This document shows, in pieces, positions 9,751 through 21,477 of a stretch of DNA of 64,000 bases. The DNA comes from Pycnopodia helianthoides (Eukaryota > Echinodermata > Asteroidea > Forcipulatida > Asteriidae). The translations under genes were made by a program, and so were the position numbers. The notes beneath the pieces are model-generated. The model worked only from the letters and a program-made list of their open reading frames with translations, was not told the DNA's origin and made no database searches. Every line of letters starts with the position of its first letter. Position 1 is the first letter of the stretch. The DNA lies in NCBI GenBank assembly GCA_032158295.1, contig CM063247.1:14486009-14550008 (forward strand). Reading direction: 5' to 3'.

Positions 9751-12388
9751 ATTTTTGAATTTAATTAAATTTTCATCACTTTTCACTTGACATTCCAAAA
9801 AGGAGTGTTCTTGAAATTCTTTCTGAAATAACACAAGTCCAAGTAAAATTCAAGGTACAGTAAATGAATGATTACCTGTTGAGTTTTGTAAAGTAGGTGA
9901 TGTAAACACTACAGATTTATTGTGTTTATGTCATCAAAATGCATTATTGAGAGAGGTCAAATAACAATCTTTGTACATGTAAACATTGTCATTATCCATA
10001 ATGAATATTAAAACATTATTTGTATCAAGTTCAATATCCTTCATACAATAAGTTGAGATACTTTTTCCCCACAAAACATGTTATTAATGTTTACTTGGTT
10101 AATGGCAGTGGAAAGCTGTTGATATTATACATTTTCAGAAATGACACCCCTGAAAGTAGTGTAGTTTTAAAGAAATAAGGTAATTTTTCACCAAACGATT
10201 TAAATCTGAGAAAGTCTTCAGGCATGAAGCCTTTTTCAGGCATCATGGTGTTTTGGTAATTTTATTTGTATGTTGCAATACACTTAATGAATACTGGTCA
10301 TTGAGATCTAAGGAAATCATGTCCTGTTTTAATGAAACATTTCGTTTTTATGATATTAATTTCAAAATGTTTCCATTACAATTTTACATCAAACTTTTGA
10401 TGAGTTCCGTGCATTTTGAGTTGATGCTGACTGATATGAACCATTAGGCATACTACTCGATAGTTTAATCATTTATCGTCTGATCGTCTCCTCTTCAAGA
10501 TCTACCATACTTATAGCCATATAGTTCAAAAACTAAGTTTTTGTTAAGGTGTTTTTTATGATGTTAACAACAAAGTATGTAGCCTGTAACTATTGGTTCA
10601 GTTAAGAATACAATGTACAGTACTTGAAAATCAACGGCTTTAGTTCACTAGGCCCTATGCTGTATTAAATATGGATGCTTGGAATTCTTTGGGTGAATTT
10701 TGACTGGTCCTTTGCTGTTTTAAAATGCCCTTTGCCATGGAACCAAAAGAACGCTGCTCAGCATCATTTTTTTGAACCTAATTTTTTTGTAAGTACTGTA
10801 CAGTATGTTTAAATGATTGAACATTGAAAAGAAAATGATGAATAAACAAGTGTAAATAATTATTTCACATATTTTGTACATACTTGTTGATCCTTCAGAA
10901 TGTGTTGTTATTAATTTACTTGTGATCAAAAAACAAAATACATGTGCAGTATGTATGTACTCTGTACATGTAACTCTAAAACCAGGGGTGGGGTGTGGAA
11001 CTGCCGGGCAAAGCATTGACTGTGTGGCATTGGGAGCAAAACGTGCGTTTTAAAGGTAGATAGTAAACCCCAAAGATGAAACAATGTTGCAAAATTCAAT
11101 GAAAACACAAGTTACGTGTATTTGTTTGGATGAGAAAACAATTACAAGAATACAAAATAATGTCAGTATTTACAGGAAAGGGTCACATTTTGTTTGGTTT
11201 GCAATTCTATAATCTGGGGCTTACATTCTATCAAGGTGCTATTGCCAAGGAGTTTATTTATGCACGTCTTAAACAAATGAATGCATAGCCAAGTACTATT
11301 GTATATCAAAATGACTGGATCATTCAAGTACCCTTGACATGTGCAATGACCTTCAAATTTATAAAGTGACTCAACAAAGGTTGCCACTTGGAAGGTTGCA
11401 ATGGCCACACATATCCTGGACAGATTCAATCATAATAGCAAAAACCCTACAAAGTTGCCTTTTAAGTTACAGGCCTACTTTGTGTTAACATGTAGGCCTA
11501 CACAAAGAATATACAAAAATTATTTTAGATTTTTCACTGAGGCATTTTACTTGGTCCTAGGAAAAAGAAGGGCATTTTATTGGGTAAGGGCTAACCTAGA
11601 TGTACACATGCTGTTGACTTTATACATTTTCAGGCTATTTAATCAACACTTTTCTGATTTTTCAAGGGCAAAACAAATCTTTTGAATTCAGACTAAAGAA
11701 GGAAGAATGATGTGTTGCTAATTGTTCCTTTTAATCACATTTATTTTGCAAAAGTTAATAAATAACAAAATCATAACACTTGTGTTACATTCTTTTCTTT
11801 AGTGTATTATTTTTAGCCTTTTGCTCTTTGTGTCCTTTCTGTATTGTAACAGCTGGCTCTCCCAAGCCAAATGTCCATTCCATGAAGAAATGTATCAGTG
11901 CTAGCTACTTCGCTAGCATCAGAGTTGTGTGTACTGTGATGGCGTGCTAAATCCTTCATGGTAGATTTAATCCACTTATCCACTTTAGACTGTACACTAA
12001 GTGTTGAAAACACAGAACAAGGGAAATCAGCAAAGAAATATTTTCTACAAGTGATTATTTATAGGTTACAAATCAAACACCATCGATCACGGCTACGTCG
12101 CTACGAGTGCTCAGCTGAGCTTCATACACCTTTTACACGTAACACACCGCGCCGGTCGCGGCCGCCGGGGCTCCACACCACTGTCGGAGTATAGAGCTGT
12201 GCTCCACACAATCGTGTACCTTTTAGCCAGGCACTTCGCACCATTCAATCTATATCCGACCAGTCTATTCTGCGTGTGTACTCTCAGAGTTGCTTCTCGT
12301 GCACCGTATGCGTAATACATTCATTGCTAGTTACGTCATCATCAAACTGACGCATGCGCAGTGGTTTGCTACCGGATTCGGTAGCGAT
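9751..12388. other. Unassigned interior of the 4.5-kb transposon
   Basis: AT-rich DNA up to about 12050, then a GC-richer stretch (12080-12330). Short open frames on both strands, such as 11813-12013 minus, show no family resemblance that I recognise and no splice context. No gene is called. Confidence 0.5.
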
Positions 12389-12886
12389 GAATGAGAGTTT
12401 CCCAAGACCTTCTCTTGGAGCGGTTCGTGTTGTGAGAGCAGTTCGTGAATGGTAGCGCCCTCTCGTGGGGAAAACTGTGATAAATCAACAAGAGAAGGTC
12501 TTAACCAAGACTATAGATATATTGGCTAATTGCCGTAGTAATTAGTCAAAGATACGTGGCTCTTCGTGAAAACTAAAAAGTGAGATGACCTACTTAAACA
12601 CCTCACCGGATAACGTATTAAACATAGGAAATGGGCGCGTGTGTCACGTAATCACGCGCGCGCGAAGGTATGTGGCTGTTCGTGAAAACGTGAAAAGCAA
12701 CCTTTGCCACATTTTACGCTCTTCTGTTACAACGTATTGCAATGCGTTTTCGGGGCCGATGGCTGTTCGTGAAAACGTAAAATTCATTTATTGAGATAAA
12801 GGCCCCTTCCTGTAACAGTCAATAATTTGTCAATAAAAGATAGGTGGCTCTTCGTGAAAACGGTGACGATTTTTGCGGGCGTCAAG

Positions 12887-13073
12887 ATGGGAACATCAAG
12901 GAGCCCGTGGCGTTGGATGATCTTACTCTCAAGATGTGGTGTCTCTTTCATTGCGTTTGCCTTGTACAAGTCTATGAGTGTATATATACCCGTATTGGAG
13001 GAGGATTTTAATATCAGTACCTCGTCAGCGGGGCTTGTTAGCAGCCTTCCGTACAACATAAGTATAATGACAG
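12887..13073 (+). pseudogene. Orphan exon 1a of an MCT-like gene
   Basis: A 187-bp first exon encoding 62 residues (PWRWMILLSRCGVSFIAFA...) with an intact ATG and a consensus GTGAGT donor. It is the same as gene A exon 1 apart from a few changes. No exon 2 follows before the next first exon at 19062. After about 13946 the sequence departs from gene A, and gene 3'-flank DNA begins near 15240-15420. I infer a gene that lost exons 2-4. Splicing over 9 kb to exon 2 at 22026 as an alternative first exon is possible because the phase matches. Confidence 0.7.
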
Positions 13074-13332
13074 GTGAGTGTTTAAAGTCTACACAAGAGG
13101 GGAAATTGTGTTTTTCAAGACATTCTCACTCAACAAAATTATACATTGTAAACTCTATGAGATCTACATGTTCAAAATTAGACAAATCATCCCGAGTCAG
13201 GATAACACTGCAAATATACAATTCATTAAACAAAAAAATCCGACGCGTCACTTTGAGAAACTTAGTTGCAAACTGCTTAATGCAAACAAATTTACCCGTG
13301 TTAGACGCACAAAATAGTTAATGGCATATTAA

Positions 13333-13717
13333 AGGAACATTGCAGAATTGGTTTTGCTAACAAAACAGTTGCTGGCAATGTAAGCACTTTATGTAATCCA
13401 CTATATACATAAACTGACACACCTGTAGAAGTTTGAGATCGATCGTCCATCTGGGTCACGAGAAAATAGGGAAAGACCGATTACACATTTGCATGAAATC
13501 ATATAGATTCAACAAATGAATAAAACGCTCACTGAGCGATAAACTCCAATCGCAAAATTAGTTTATTCATTTCTCATCAAATATGGCATTTCAGACAGAA
13601 ATGTTTCAAGGGAAGTTTTCTACTATCATCATCATTAGACCGTGTAAGTTTTATGTAAATCTGTGATCAAAAAGTATATTTTACAAGTTGTTTTCTTATC
13701 AATTCTGTAATGTTCCT
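13333..13717. mobile_element. TTAA-flanked MITE after orphan exon 1a
   Basis: Same element and same position relative to exon 1a as 1196-1580, flanked by TTAA at 13329-13332 and 13718-13721. It was therefore inserted before the array duplicated. Confidence 0.75.
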
Positions 13718-14284
13718 TTAATGGCATATTAAACGTTTCGAGCCTTGCAGAGTTTTGTCTCGAAAACAGTGTAGAGAAAGACTCATCGAGCAAATCTACA
13801 GGCCCAAACGATTCGGGTGTAACATTTTGTGTGATTTGAAAACAAACATCCATTCAAAACCTTGAATAGGCTGAACGATATACGGACCAGTGCTCATTCT
13901 AATTCAAAGCCAAAGCGAGTTGGCTGCATTTTCATACTAGACATACTAGTAGTATATAATGCGTAAATGACCCCGTGTTTGACAGGTGGGTCTTCGATGT
14001 GGGTCTTCTAGAGCTTAAGTGTTTGTACGAACAAACACTGAGGTGTTCGGCTATTATAATGGGGTCAGTGTTGTGTAAACGCCTGAGCTATTGCATTCAG
14101 TTGAATTTGGTGCTATTACTGTTTTGTGGGGTGCCTAACAAGCTACACACTTTAGCAAAAGTCTATAAAAAAGCACATGATTAAAAGCCTGACGTTAATT
14201 GATTGTTAGCGAGGTTTGCATGGACGGCTGTTTTAAAGACTGACAAAGAGAAGCTTGAACAGAGACTAGAGTTTCGTATAGTTA

Positions 14285-14692
14285 GAACTTCCTGTTTTGA
14301 CCGAAAGGGAAGGTCAAATTGGGGTCATGCTTCAAATAAAATGTCACAATGTGTTTTAACCTAGCAAGCAGCACAAAGATTAAGACTTTATGACATGTGG
14401 TTCAGGAAATATGATTTATAATATTTGAACTTCCTGTTTGGACCAGAAGGAAAGGTGAAAACGGGGTCATGCGTCTAAATAAATTGTCACAAGTGTTGTT
14501 TGCTAAAAGACAGCACAAACATTACGACTTTATGACATATGGTTCAGGAGATATGATTATTTGAATTTTTGACCGGAAGTAAAGGTCAGAGTTGGGTCTT
14601 CCGTATGAACAAAATGTCACAAGTGGTGTAAGCTACAAGACAAAACAAACAATACAACTTTATGACATGCGGTTCAGGAGATATGATTTTTT
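14285..14692. repeat. Three diverged tandem units of about 140 bp
   Basis: Units start near 14285, 14427 and 14563 with GAACTTCCTGTTTTGACC or variants. They share GGTCAAA...GGGGTCATG, then AAATGTCACAA, then ACTTTATGACAT, then GGTTCAGGA-ATATGA. Copies recur at 34363-34769, 55492-55890 and 59966-60365. They occupy the place where exons 2-4 would be expected. No coding potential was seen. Confidence 0.7.
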
Positions 14693-15239
14693 AAGTACTA
14701 AGCTTTAAATTACTGTAACTTGACACCCGATGACGTCATGATGAAAAAATGAGGTCACACTATGTGTAGCGTTTGTTTATTTTTCGAAGACCTCTCCGAT
14801 GATGTATAGATTGTAAAAATCCGATGCACGGTTCATAACTTATTAGTTTTTCAAATTTATTAATTTTTTTAAAATATAATTGAACACTTGATTACGTCAT
14901 TTTGACGTCAAGAACGCTGTGTCTTCTACTATTGAAGAGCTAACTATGTGCGAAGTTAGAAGGTTGTCAAAAAATAAACCAGAATTTAGTTTGAAGGTTG
15001 TGTGATCTTTGGAAGTGTGTCTTTTGTTATCTGACAAAAATGCTCACACTTGGATTAGACTAACACAGCCCATACAGCCTAGCTCTATGCATAGCCTATG
15101 CCAAATGGACTTTGCCCCCCCCCCTGTGATCAGTCGAGCGGAATGGCCCGCCACAGTGCTTTTGCACTATACACGGTTGCACTGTACACAGTTAAAACGC
15201 GGGTAATCACACTCGTGGGCTTTAACGTCTGATTTCGAC

Positions 15240-18060
15240 CGGAAGTTAAGTCAAATTGATATCATCTCTGTGCAAAAGTTTGAGAAGGCTCAAGGACCTA
15301 CATCCTGATGTAAACATTTTGACTACAGTATAATTAGTTCTTGAGATATGAATTTTTGAATTTTTCAACTTCCGTTTTGAACCGGAAGTCGAGGTCAAAA
15401 TGGGTCACGTTGTGTGAAGCGATTGTTCAGTTGTAAAAGACCTCTATTTGACTATTTTACCCTATTCTCTACATACTTTTGTGGAATTATGATACATGAT
15501 GGATCTTACGAAACTATTAATTCCTGTCAGGTCCATCGGGACTGCGAGCCGCCATCTCGGTCAGGGCGACCGGCCGGCCGACTGCAACGTATTAATGAAT
15601 ACGCATTGAGCTGACGTCGCCAGTTTCTTCGTCGTGTGCGCATGACGCTGCATGCGTGCCTTACGTTGCGTATGCACCTTGTGTAAAAATAACAGTCACC
15701 TAATGCATATTCATGATTTGGGCAGTTCCACTTCTGATTTTGCATAAAGTCGGGTGCCCTCTCATGGGCGTCAATTCTGGGGGGGGGGGGCACAGGGGGA
15801 GACGTCAAACTTAACACTATTTTTGAGTATTTGTGTTTAAAATTGTTACAAACTGTTTTTGCCTCGCATTTATGGCTTCCCATAGTTTTCCAAACTTGGT
15901 TGGTAAAAACTCGGGCTGTGATGTTGCAATAGAAAGGCCTATGTATTTTTTTGATCGCAAATGTTATTGTCAATTTGCATTTCTTGCTGTGTATTCGGAG
16001 GTTCTGTAGACTGATTTCATTTTTGTCACTCTTTATATTGTATATTTTGTATTATGATATACAGGATTAAGGTAATACACAAATGTATTGCAATAGTCAA
16101 AAGATGACGTATCAGCACTGCAAAAAGTGAATTCTCTAAATACCATGAAACTTGTCTATAGCAGTACTAGTACGGAGTCGAGTACTATTACTAAAGTACT
16201 TGCTACCTAAGAAACAAATTGTAAGACAAGACCAGAGTCAATGGGTTGTATCATTAAAAAAAGCTTTCACTATATCACGGAGGTAACATTGTCCACTTCC
16301 GAAGTGGATGTCAAAGTTGTTTTTGAGTTGTGTAAACGAACAGAATTTAATGCAAAACACTGTCGAAAGGACAATTTTACGAATCACAAGTCATAGTCTT
16401 CCCCAAATTTATATAGGCATATGTGTCAATAGATATTGCCCCATACTCTGTCATTTGAATGTTACTAAACATAAACACACAACAAATTCTTCAGATCCCC
16501 CCGTGACCACATTATACTAACCTAGCTCCAGGAAATGATGTAATTTTTCACTCTGATTCTCTCACAAACCTACGACCTTGTAACCTCGTACCCATTGCCG
16601 ACCAAAGGTGAACCCTAGTAAGGTGTACACGTTATACACTGCCATCAATCCACACATACATGTGCATACTTCTTGCGCGAAATAATTAAATTATTAATAT
16701 CCATTGTGACCTACATACAGTGACCTATGCATTCGTTAGAACTTTTTACTGTGGCCCCTTAGCAAAGATCGTATAGCGCTGCGTCGCTATACAATTTAGC
16801 GTTGTGTACCAACTGCATGTGTATAGTAATAACGGTTTCCTTGGTTGACCTCATTTAAAATGCACAAACTGTGCAAAAACGGACCAGTCAGAACGCTTTA
16901 TTGTGGCCCTCTAGTCAGCGTGTGGTATGAACAAAAAATCGCCGGCCACTCTCAACGTACGATATAATTTTTTTTCTGATAATTGGTCCACTCTGCACTG
17001 TGCTATGAAAACGGCTATCGGTAACCAGCGTAGTCCAAATATCGTCGACTAGACAGAGTTCGGGCTAACTTAGTTGTCAATGGTCAACTATGGTCAATGA
17101 TAGTTCTGGCGCAGACTTGGCCATTGACTCGATTAGCACGAGACCCGACTTGAACCAAGTCTAGGGGAACAGTGACATGATGAAGTAGAAATTATTTGTA
17201 AACAAGACAGGAATCAATGGGTTACGAGTAGGGTGGGCGTGACTCTAATAATGTTATCCTGGATACGATACGTCGCCTCCCATGGTAGCGATAGAGGCTG
17301 ATATACAATATTGACTACATTGAACATAATCTACACGTCTACCCCCACCCCTACCCTGGACCCACCCCTACCCTGGATCCGCACCAGGTATATAATAGTT
17401 CTCAGTGTCAGACAACAATGAAGTACCAGAGGACCTGCGCGTTTGACGTTTTGTTCAAATTCCATTGTTGCGAAACCACGAGTGGAAAACAAATTGAACA
17501 ATCGGCTACCGGAGATCCCGATCCGAGTCAGTGAAGTTCTATGGACGACGACATTCGGTGGGGGATGTCAAAAACCTCGGCCGGGGAAGGGGTTCCATAC
17601 GGGTGCACACACTAAATGAACTCCCAGAGCATAAAGTGCAAAATGCTAAATGTTCAAGAATAATAAAACAAAAATACTAAGAAGTCTCACAGTTTTTTTA
17701 AGAGTAAAGGGAAATGTATCCATTGACTCCTGAACTGTTATCCTCTGCTCAATTTGATATGGAGAGTCCCAAGGCCCGTCAAGTTATTCTCCCTGCAAAT
17801 AAAAAACACCCCTACACCAGTGTCATTTTCCAAACGTCCGAGCATCAATTTTTAAAAATGTCCCTACACCTCTTGGAAAATAGGACCATTTATTTCAGGT
17901 CATTATATCATCAAAAATACCTCAAGCTGGAAGTCAACAACCCCCAGGTCACAATTGGGCAAATCTTTTACACTGTACCCCTTCTATTGGTCTCTCAAAT
18001 CGGTTCTTATCAGAACCAACAGTTACTCAATAGAGATTTTAACATGGTGTTACCGTAAAC
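15240..18060. repeat. Intergenic block K, between orphan exon 1a and exon 1b
   Basis: This begins with DNA homologous to the gene 3' flank (the GTGCAAAAGTTTGAG and CTCTACATAC segments). It continues through a poly-G run (15779-15790), a C-rich direct repeat of CACCCCTACCCTGGA (17346-17381) and an open frame at 17714-18058. That frame is broken by a single added A in the 37.8-kb copy. Near-identical copy at 35315-38150; diverged pieces at 42020-42250 and 43960-44640. No gene is recognised. Confidence 0.6.
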
Positions 18061-18293
18061 CTCTCTTAGTCTCTCAAATCTGTCTAATATAGAATACTAA
18101 TGTGGGCCTATACGTACAGGGCCTACGAGGCCGTCGACGCTCTGTTTTCTCCTTATTTAGTGGGGTGCAACCATACAGAGTTGACCTTGACAGGTAATGT
18201 GCAAAACGCATGAACACTACATACGGGCCCTCATCATGAAAGAGTCCTACCATGGCGGTAGATTTCTCTACCTCCATGGTTCCTAAATAGGTC

Positions 18294-18947
18294 CGTTCCG
18301 CCCCAACATGACAATCGCACCAACTATAGTTGGGACTGGTCCCAACTTGAGTGTTAAAGTTGGGGCGTCTCAGTGGAAATTGTACAGGGTACCAGTGGAG
18401 CAAGCAGGGGAGCTCTCTGTATGTGTGTGATAGCAGAATCCCGGAAAAAATTACATTTTTATATTATGAATCAATAAATTGTTGGATTTTTGTTTCTGTG
18501 TTATGTACAAGAGGTCTTTCTTTTTGCTAAAAAAAAAGGAAAACTTTTCAGGGTAAATAAGGTGGAAAATGTTATTCCTGTGACCTCCTTTTTACTTTAG
18601 GTTGTTTTCTTTCATGAATAGGTTGGCCACAACGGTATTTAAAACAACAAAACCACATGACGAAATTCACTCGCATCTACTATTCTAAGGCCAAAACTTG
18701 GCTCACAACCAACATAATGAACAGTTAGTTGAGGGGGAGCTTCACGCCCGCATGTAACAGTCCCCACGTACGAATGCCTCGATCGATCACGGTTATCATT
18801 TTCGCGGAGGCTATCCTGTAATACAGTAAATCCTGTACAGTACAGATTGTACTGTAGAAGTTCTATGGTTAAGACGCCCCAACTGTAACACTCAAGTTGT
18901 GACCGGTCCCAACTATAGTTGGGACGATTGTCAAGTTGGGACGGAAC
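18294..18947. mobile_element. MITE with about 80-bp inverted repeats upstream of exon 1b
   Basis: The left end GTTCCGCCCCAACATGACAA and the right end read in complement (GTTCCGTCCCAACTTGACAA) pair for roughly 80 bp, including ACTATAGTTGGGAC. AGGTC flanks both sides (18289-18293 and 18948-18952). Gene C shows an empty site near 39095 (ATAAAGGTCTACA). A truncated and rearranged relative lies at 45297-46885 upstream of gene D. Confidence 0.65.
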
Positions 18948-19765
18948 AGGTCTACAAATTGGACCCTCCCCGTGGAATATGCTACATTCACACAAACTCG
19001 CAACATTTGCCCAGCATCGGTCACACAGAGCAAGAAGTGGTAGACATTTACGGGCGTCAAGATGGGAACATCTAGGAGCCCGTGGCGTTGGATGATCTTA
19101 CTCTCAAGATTTGGTGTCTGTTTCATTAGTCTTGGCATGTACAAGTCTATGAGTGTATTTATACCCGTATTGGTGGAGGACTTTGATATCGATACTTCGT
19201 CAGCGGGGCTTGTTAGCAGCCTTCCGTTCAACATTAGTACAACAGCAGGTTAGTGTTTAAAGTCAATACAAGTGGGGAATTGTGTTTTTTACGACATTCT
19301 CACTCAAGAGAGTATTATAACATTATATTGTAAAGTCTATGAGATCTACATTTTCAAAATTAGACAACTCATCCTGAGTCAGGTTTAAATTGCGAATGTA
19401 CATAAATATTAAAAATGTCATGTAAAAACTTGAAAGGCGGACCGATACAGACTAGTTCCCATTTCAATTCAAAGCCACACGTACTCATGCGAGACAGCAG
19501 TAACGATTTTCATATTAGACATGCTCTTTTGTTCAGGGTAACATATTACAGAGAAAAAAAATAACCGGGACTTTGTCCACCAACTTGTTGATATTAAAAA
19601 AATAAACGCAAATCACGGTGACATCAGTGTGCCTTTATCCTCAATGGTTTTATATAACTTGTAATAAGCCTAGGCGATAGACCTGTATGGTTTTGCCCTT
19701 GACTGTTGAGCTGTATGGTCACACTCTTCGTTAAAAAGGGACATACCTGCTTACTGTTTACCTAA

Positions 19766-21477
19766 AACACTATAAGAACTAAAAGGGTATTATAAGAAAT
19801 CCCTCATTTTTTTTTTTTTTAAGATAAAACCGCACGTAGCACATGTAAAATACATTTTTTTTATTGAAAACTCTGAGATATTTGAGCTGAAGTAAACAAT
19901 ATATTCTTTTTTCACGTGAAAAACATATTATGGTTCCAAAAACTTTTATTTTTAATAGAAAAACTCAATTTCCGTTCTTTCGGCATAAAATACAGTTCTA
20001 ATTTTAGTTCATTATATTTGATTATTTCAAAATGGATATCACTTCATACGGATTTTATCCACGAAATAACGATAAGAAACATTTGTAAGGATAGTTCCTC
20101 ACCAAATGCTTACTTTACCTATAAAATACATAGTTAGTGCATGCTGGGTACTTGCTAACATACAAAACAATGTTAATAACAGTACAAAAATACATTTTGT
20201 AAAGTTCTTACTCACAACAAGTTTATTTCACAGAGAAAACCAAAGTTTCCGAGACTTGGCATTTACAAACAGTAAAATAACTATATTTACGCTAAAAAAA
20301 CATACTTTTGATTACAACTTGAGCAAATAATAAATTTTAATAAGATTTTATGTTTTATTTGTATATGCACCTGGCGTAATCTATCAAACAACACAATATG
20401 CAGTATTGGACCTGTTGGCGTAGGCCTACCCGACACAGGCCATAGAGCAAGCAAATCATAACATGAAATAAATAAATCAGTTGTAAATATTTATTAAAAA
20501 GTTACGATGAATTTATGACAGTTACGTAGTTAAAGATAACCTAAGAGACATCGTTCAAAACATAACATGAAGTCATTTGGGCGTACAAAACACAACACAA
20601 CACAGCACATGGAACAAGTCAATACAGGCAGGAAAGGTACGCCAATTGGCGTACCCAACACAACCCATGGAACAAGCAAACACACATAACACCAAGTCAA
20701 TAGAGGCAGGAAAGGTACGCCAATTGGCGTACCATTCCCAAGACTTAGTTTTCAAAATTACCCTTACATTGGAGTGGGTGATTGGTACGCCAATTGGCGT
20801 ACCATTCCCAAGACTTAGTTTTCAAAATTACCCTTACATTGGAGTGGGTGATTGGTACGCCAATTGGCGTACCAATCCCAAGACTCAGATTTCAAAATGA
20901 CCCTTGCGCCATTTACAGTATTTTTAGTACCCGTACCTTCTAATAAAGATTTCTGGACTTTTAATTGTTACTCATTTATATCAATGACGTTTTGAAAAAC
21001 CTCCCTTAGTACTCCATGAAGTTATTTATCAACCATTGCTTGAATTACACCATGATAATTGTTATATGATTCTGGTATTCATCTTGTACAAATTTTTCTT
21101 TTCTGATTAAACGTTAAAACATTCTTAATTAAAACTAAGTCTAATAAAAATTACAAATATTAGGGTAAAATGTTTATTATTCTTTGTGTGGTACAAATAC
21201 TCTTGCATTTCGAACTTTGTCTGGTAAAAAACGTGTTTTGGGAAATTAAAAAATAAAGCACATATTTTTTCTGTAAATTTTGTGTTGTTCATTTTGTTCG
21301 GGTTGGATTTAGATTATTATGTTTATAAAAACGCAAACTTGAGTTAGTTCAGCAGTTTATATGAAAGTTTTACTTTTTTCCGAAAAAAACATTTAATAAA
21401 ATTAAAACAATATTTTTTCCAGGTTAAAATGTTTAAATCTGAACTTCTTATAATACCCTTTTAGTTCTTATCGTGTT
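19766..21477. mobile_element. 1.7-kb non-autonomous DNA transposon, CTAA duplication
   Basis: The left end AACACTATAAGAACTAAAAG and the right end complement AACACGATAAGAACTAAAAG form 33-bp TIRs with one mismatch. CTAA flanks both sides (19762-19765 and 21478-21481). The empty site is present in gene D intron 1 at 47699-47702 (TTTACCTAATTTAG), so boundaries are exact. No transposase reading frame is seen. Most of it is AT-rich filler around the palindromic repeat at 20636-20873. A 4-bp duplication is compatible with several superfamilies. Confidence 0.85.
20636..20873. repeat. 70-bp tandem repeat built on a perfect 20-bp palindrome
   Basis: GGTACGCCAATTGGCGTACC, a perfect 20-bp palindrome, occurs at 20636-20655, 20714-20733, 20784-20803 and 20854-20873. 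The last three are exactly 70 bp apart and share the linker (ATTCCCAAGACTTAG...GGAGTGGGTGATT). The first spacing is 78 bp with a different linker. It lies in the middle of the 1.7-kb CTAA transposon. Confidence 0.95.

Larger units (their letters stand above)
7972..12513. mobile_element. 4.5-kb DNA transposon, 125-bp TIRs, 9-bp target duplication
   Basis: The left TIR at 7972-8096 (TAGTCTTGGTTAAGACC...) is matched by the right TIR at 12389-12513. TAGATATAT flanks both ends (7963-7971 and 12514-12522). The empty site is visible in the 32.4-kb MITE copy, where CTGTAGATATATTGGC is uninterrupted. Each TIR also contains its own inverted pair (AAGACCTTCTCTTG with CAAGAGAAGGTCTTGG). Long TIRs with a 9-bp duplication fit Mutator-like (MULE) or Rehavkus-type elements. 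No transposase was recognised inside, so the superfamily is inference. Confidence 0.75.
7787..12868. mobile_element. MITE split by a nested transposon (exon 1a leader of the 12.9-kb copy)
   Basis: Terminal inverted repeats are CGTCACCGTTTTCACGAAG at the left and its complement CTTCGTGAAAACGGTGACG at the right. The flanks are ATTT (7783-7786 and 12869-12872). The uninterrupted leaders at 735 and 54071 read ACATTTTTGCGGG, which supports a 4-bp ATTT duplication. The same MITE without the nested insert is at 32415-32945 (531 bp). Inside, the motif GTGGCTSTTCGTGAAAAC recurs near 12555, 12668, 12758 and 12842. It is non-autonomous. Confidence 0.75.

Noticed and set aside
13635..13853. 72-aa minus-strand frame repeated after each exon 1a
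   Set aside because: Spans the right end of the TTAA MITE, so half of it is transposon end sequence.
13976..14184. 69-aa frame repeated at 34053, 55180 and 59655
   Set aside because: Conserved only because the DNA is a recent duplicate. No domain, no splice context, and it starts in a non-coding block.
14285..14692. Nuclear-receptor half-site cluster (GGTCA motifs)
   Set aside because: The GGTCA words are part of a diverged tandem repeat seen in several places, and no regular spacing supports binding.
17714..18058. 114-aa plus-strand frame in block K
   Set aside because: The otherwise near-identical copy at 37806 has one extra A that changes the last third. No recognisable domain.
20636..20873. 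CRISPR-like array (short repeats at fixed spacing)
   Set aside because: The linkers are repeated, not unique spacers; the genome is eukaryotic; and the repeat is a perfect palindrome in a transposon.
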